DNA from: Thermoflexales bacterium
GTDB lineage: Bacteria > Chloroflexota > Anaerolineae > Fen-1058
Length of the DNA: 15,453 nucleotides
Direction of reading: 5' to 3'
Assembly (NCBI GenBank): GCA_017882055.1
Contig: JADGQE010000029.1
Span: forward strand, 1-15,453
Shown here: positions 15,110-15,453 of the stretch, piece by piece
How positions within the stretch are numbered: the stretch's first letter is position 1
Layout of the letters: each line of letters opens with the position of its first letter
Program-made: the position numbers and the translations under genes
The notes under the pieces: generated by a model
What the model saw: the letters and a program-made list of their open reading frames with translations, nothing else
What the model was told of the DNA's origin: nothing
The model's database searches: none

Positions 15110-15111
15110 CT
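15083..15111 (+). promoter_or_regulatory. Sigma-70-type promoter of the csoR-like gene
   Basis: TTGACG (15083-15088) and TATACT (15106-15111) are separated by 17 nt, close to consensus. Transcription would start near 15118, so the G/C-rich CsoR-like operator lies at the start of the transcript. Confidence 0.75.
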
Positions 15112-15122
15112 TTGGCCATCAC

Positions 15123-15141
15123 TACCCCCTACCGGGGGGGA
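15123..15141 (+). promoter_or_regulatory. Candidate CsoR operator
   Basis: TACCCCCTACCGGGGGGGA is close to the known form of CsoR/RcnR-family operators, a TACCC...GGGTA pseudo-palindrome with a G-tract. It lies just downstream of the -10 and next to the AGGGGG ribosome binding site (15141-15146), fitting autorepression. The right half ends in GGA rather than GTA, so it is imperfect. Confidence 0.55.
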
Positions 15142-15153
15142 GGGGGATAAGGC

Positions 15154-15432
15154 ATGGATAACTCACAACGCGAAACAGTGATCAAACGGCTGCGCAGCAT
15201 CGCCGGGCATGTGAACGGCATCGAGCGGATGGTGAGCGAAGACGCTTACTGCATCGACGTGATCAAGCAAGTGCAGGCCGTGCAGGCCGCGCTGAACAAG
15301 GTCAACGATTTGATTCTGGTCAATCACTTGAACACCTGCGTGATCGAAGCGGTGCGCGGCGATAACAAGAAAGAGCGCGAGCGCGTGCTGGACGAGATTG
15401 TCGAAGTGTTCGAAATGGCGCAGAAAATATGA
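15154..15432 (+). CDS. csoR: CsoR-type copper-sensing transcriptional repressor
   Basis: A 92-residue, all-helical protein of the CsoR/RcnR (DUF156) family: IKRLRSIAGHVNGIERMV, then VIKQVQAVQAALNKVNDLIL and NHLNTC. Tetrameric members bind operator DNA in the apo form and release it when metal binds. The ligand set C33, H58 and C62 is that of Cu(I)-sensing CsoR; RcnR uses a His-rich set and FrmR lacks the second Cys, which makes copper the likely effector. AGGGGG (15141-15146) lies 7 nt before the ATG. It overlaps by 4 nt (ATGA) the next reading frame, whose first residues look like a copper P-type ATPase, the usual CsoR target. Confidence 0.9.
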   Translation: MDNSQRETVIKRLRSIAGHVNGIERMVSEDAYCIDVIKQVQAVQAALNKVNDLILVNHLNTCVIEAVRGDNKKERERVLDEIVEVFEMAQKI

Positions 15433-15453
15433 CGACTAAGCAAATCACCGTTC
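15429..15453 (+). CDS. Start of a gene cut by the window edge, probably a copper P-type ATPase
   Basis: ATG 15429 overlaps the csoR-like stop (ATGA) and opens the frame MTTKQITV. This reads like the first beta-strand of a heavy-metal-associated domain, which in copper ATPases is followed by GMTC-type motifs. Only eight residues are visible, so the assignment rests mainly on the CsoR neighbour and the translational coupling. Confidence 0.5.

Overview
The window looks like a chromosomal segment of a free-living bacterium, most plausibly a member of the Chloroflexota (Anaerolineae-like). This placement is an inference from four things: moderately high G+C, a glycosidase-like/O-antigen ligase fusion, a DUF1028 protein with a C-terminal peptidoglycan-binding-like domain, and many short palindromic repeats that also lie inside coding sequence. 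There is no rRNA, tRNA, CRISPR array, integrase or full-length insertion sequence.

Layout. (1) 1-1040: a REP-like double hairpin, a conserved gene of unknown function (123-707), a possible 54-codon ORF and a terminator-like hairpin. (2) 1041-6305: a tightly packed + strand chaperone operon with a large TPR protein, a short J-domain-like protein whose HPD motif reads HPP, a GrpE with a long coiled coil, and a compact DnaK/Hsp70 with a short lid and acidic tail. The first three genes overlap by 1 and 4 nt. (3) 6306-7241: no intact gene, but a frameshifted and truncated secreted-protein pseudogene (- strand) and a MITE-like inverted-repeat element with a nested repeat core. (4) 12568-7242, - strand: a cell-envelope cluster with a lipoprotein (DUF348/G5-like N-terminus plus beta-propeller), a 1063-residue glycosidase-like/O-antigen ligase fusion, and a small membrane protein of the CmpB type. 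(5) 12687-13610, + strand: the DUF1028 protein, separated by a bidirectional terminator hairpin from a - strand AAA+ ATPase (14986-13676). (6) 15154 to the end: a CsoR-type copper-sensing repressor overlapping by 4 nt the first codons of what is probably a copper P-type ATPase.

How the parts may work together. The chaperone operon looks like a dedicated, non-housekeeping Hsp70 system with its own nucleotide exchange factor, a divergent J-like partner and a TPR adaptor. The - strand cluster probably handles extracellular glycan assembly. The AAA+ gene and the csoR-like gene are divergent, and their promoters share an identical 17-bp sequence placed so that it runs into each -10 box; a CsoR-like G/C-rich operator lies in the csoR leader.

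The most unusual feature is that the glycosidase/ligase gene carries at least three, probably four, dispersed-repeat insertions in frame, all in linkers, loops or the C-terminus. One repeat core recurs, inverted, in the intergenic element at 7036-7145. The family assignments rest on recognition of motifs by eye; no database search was run.
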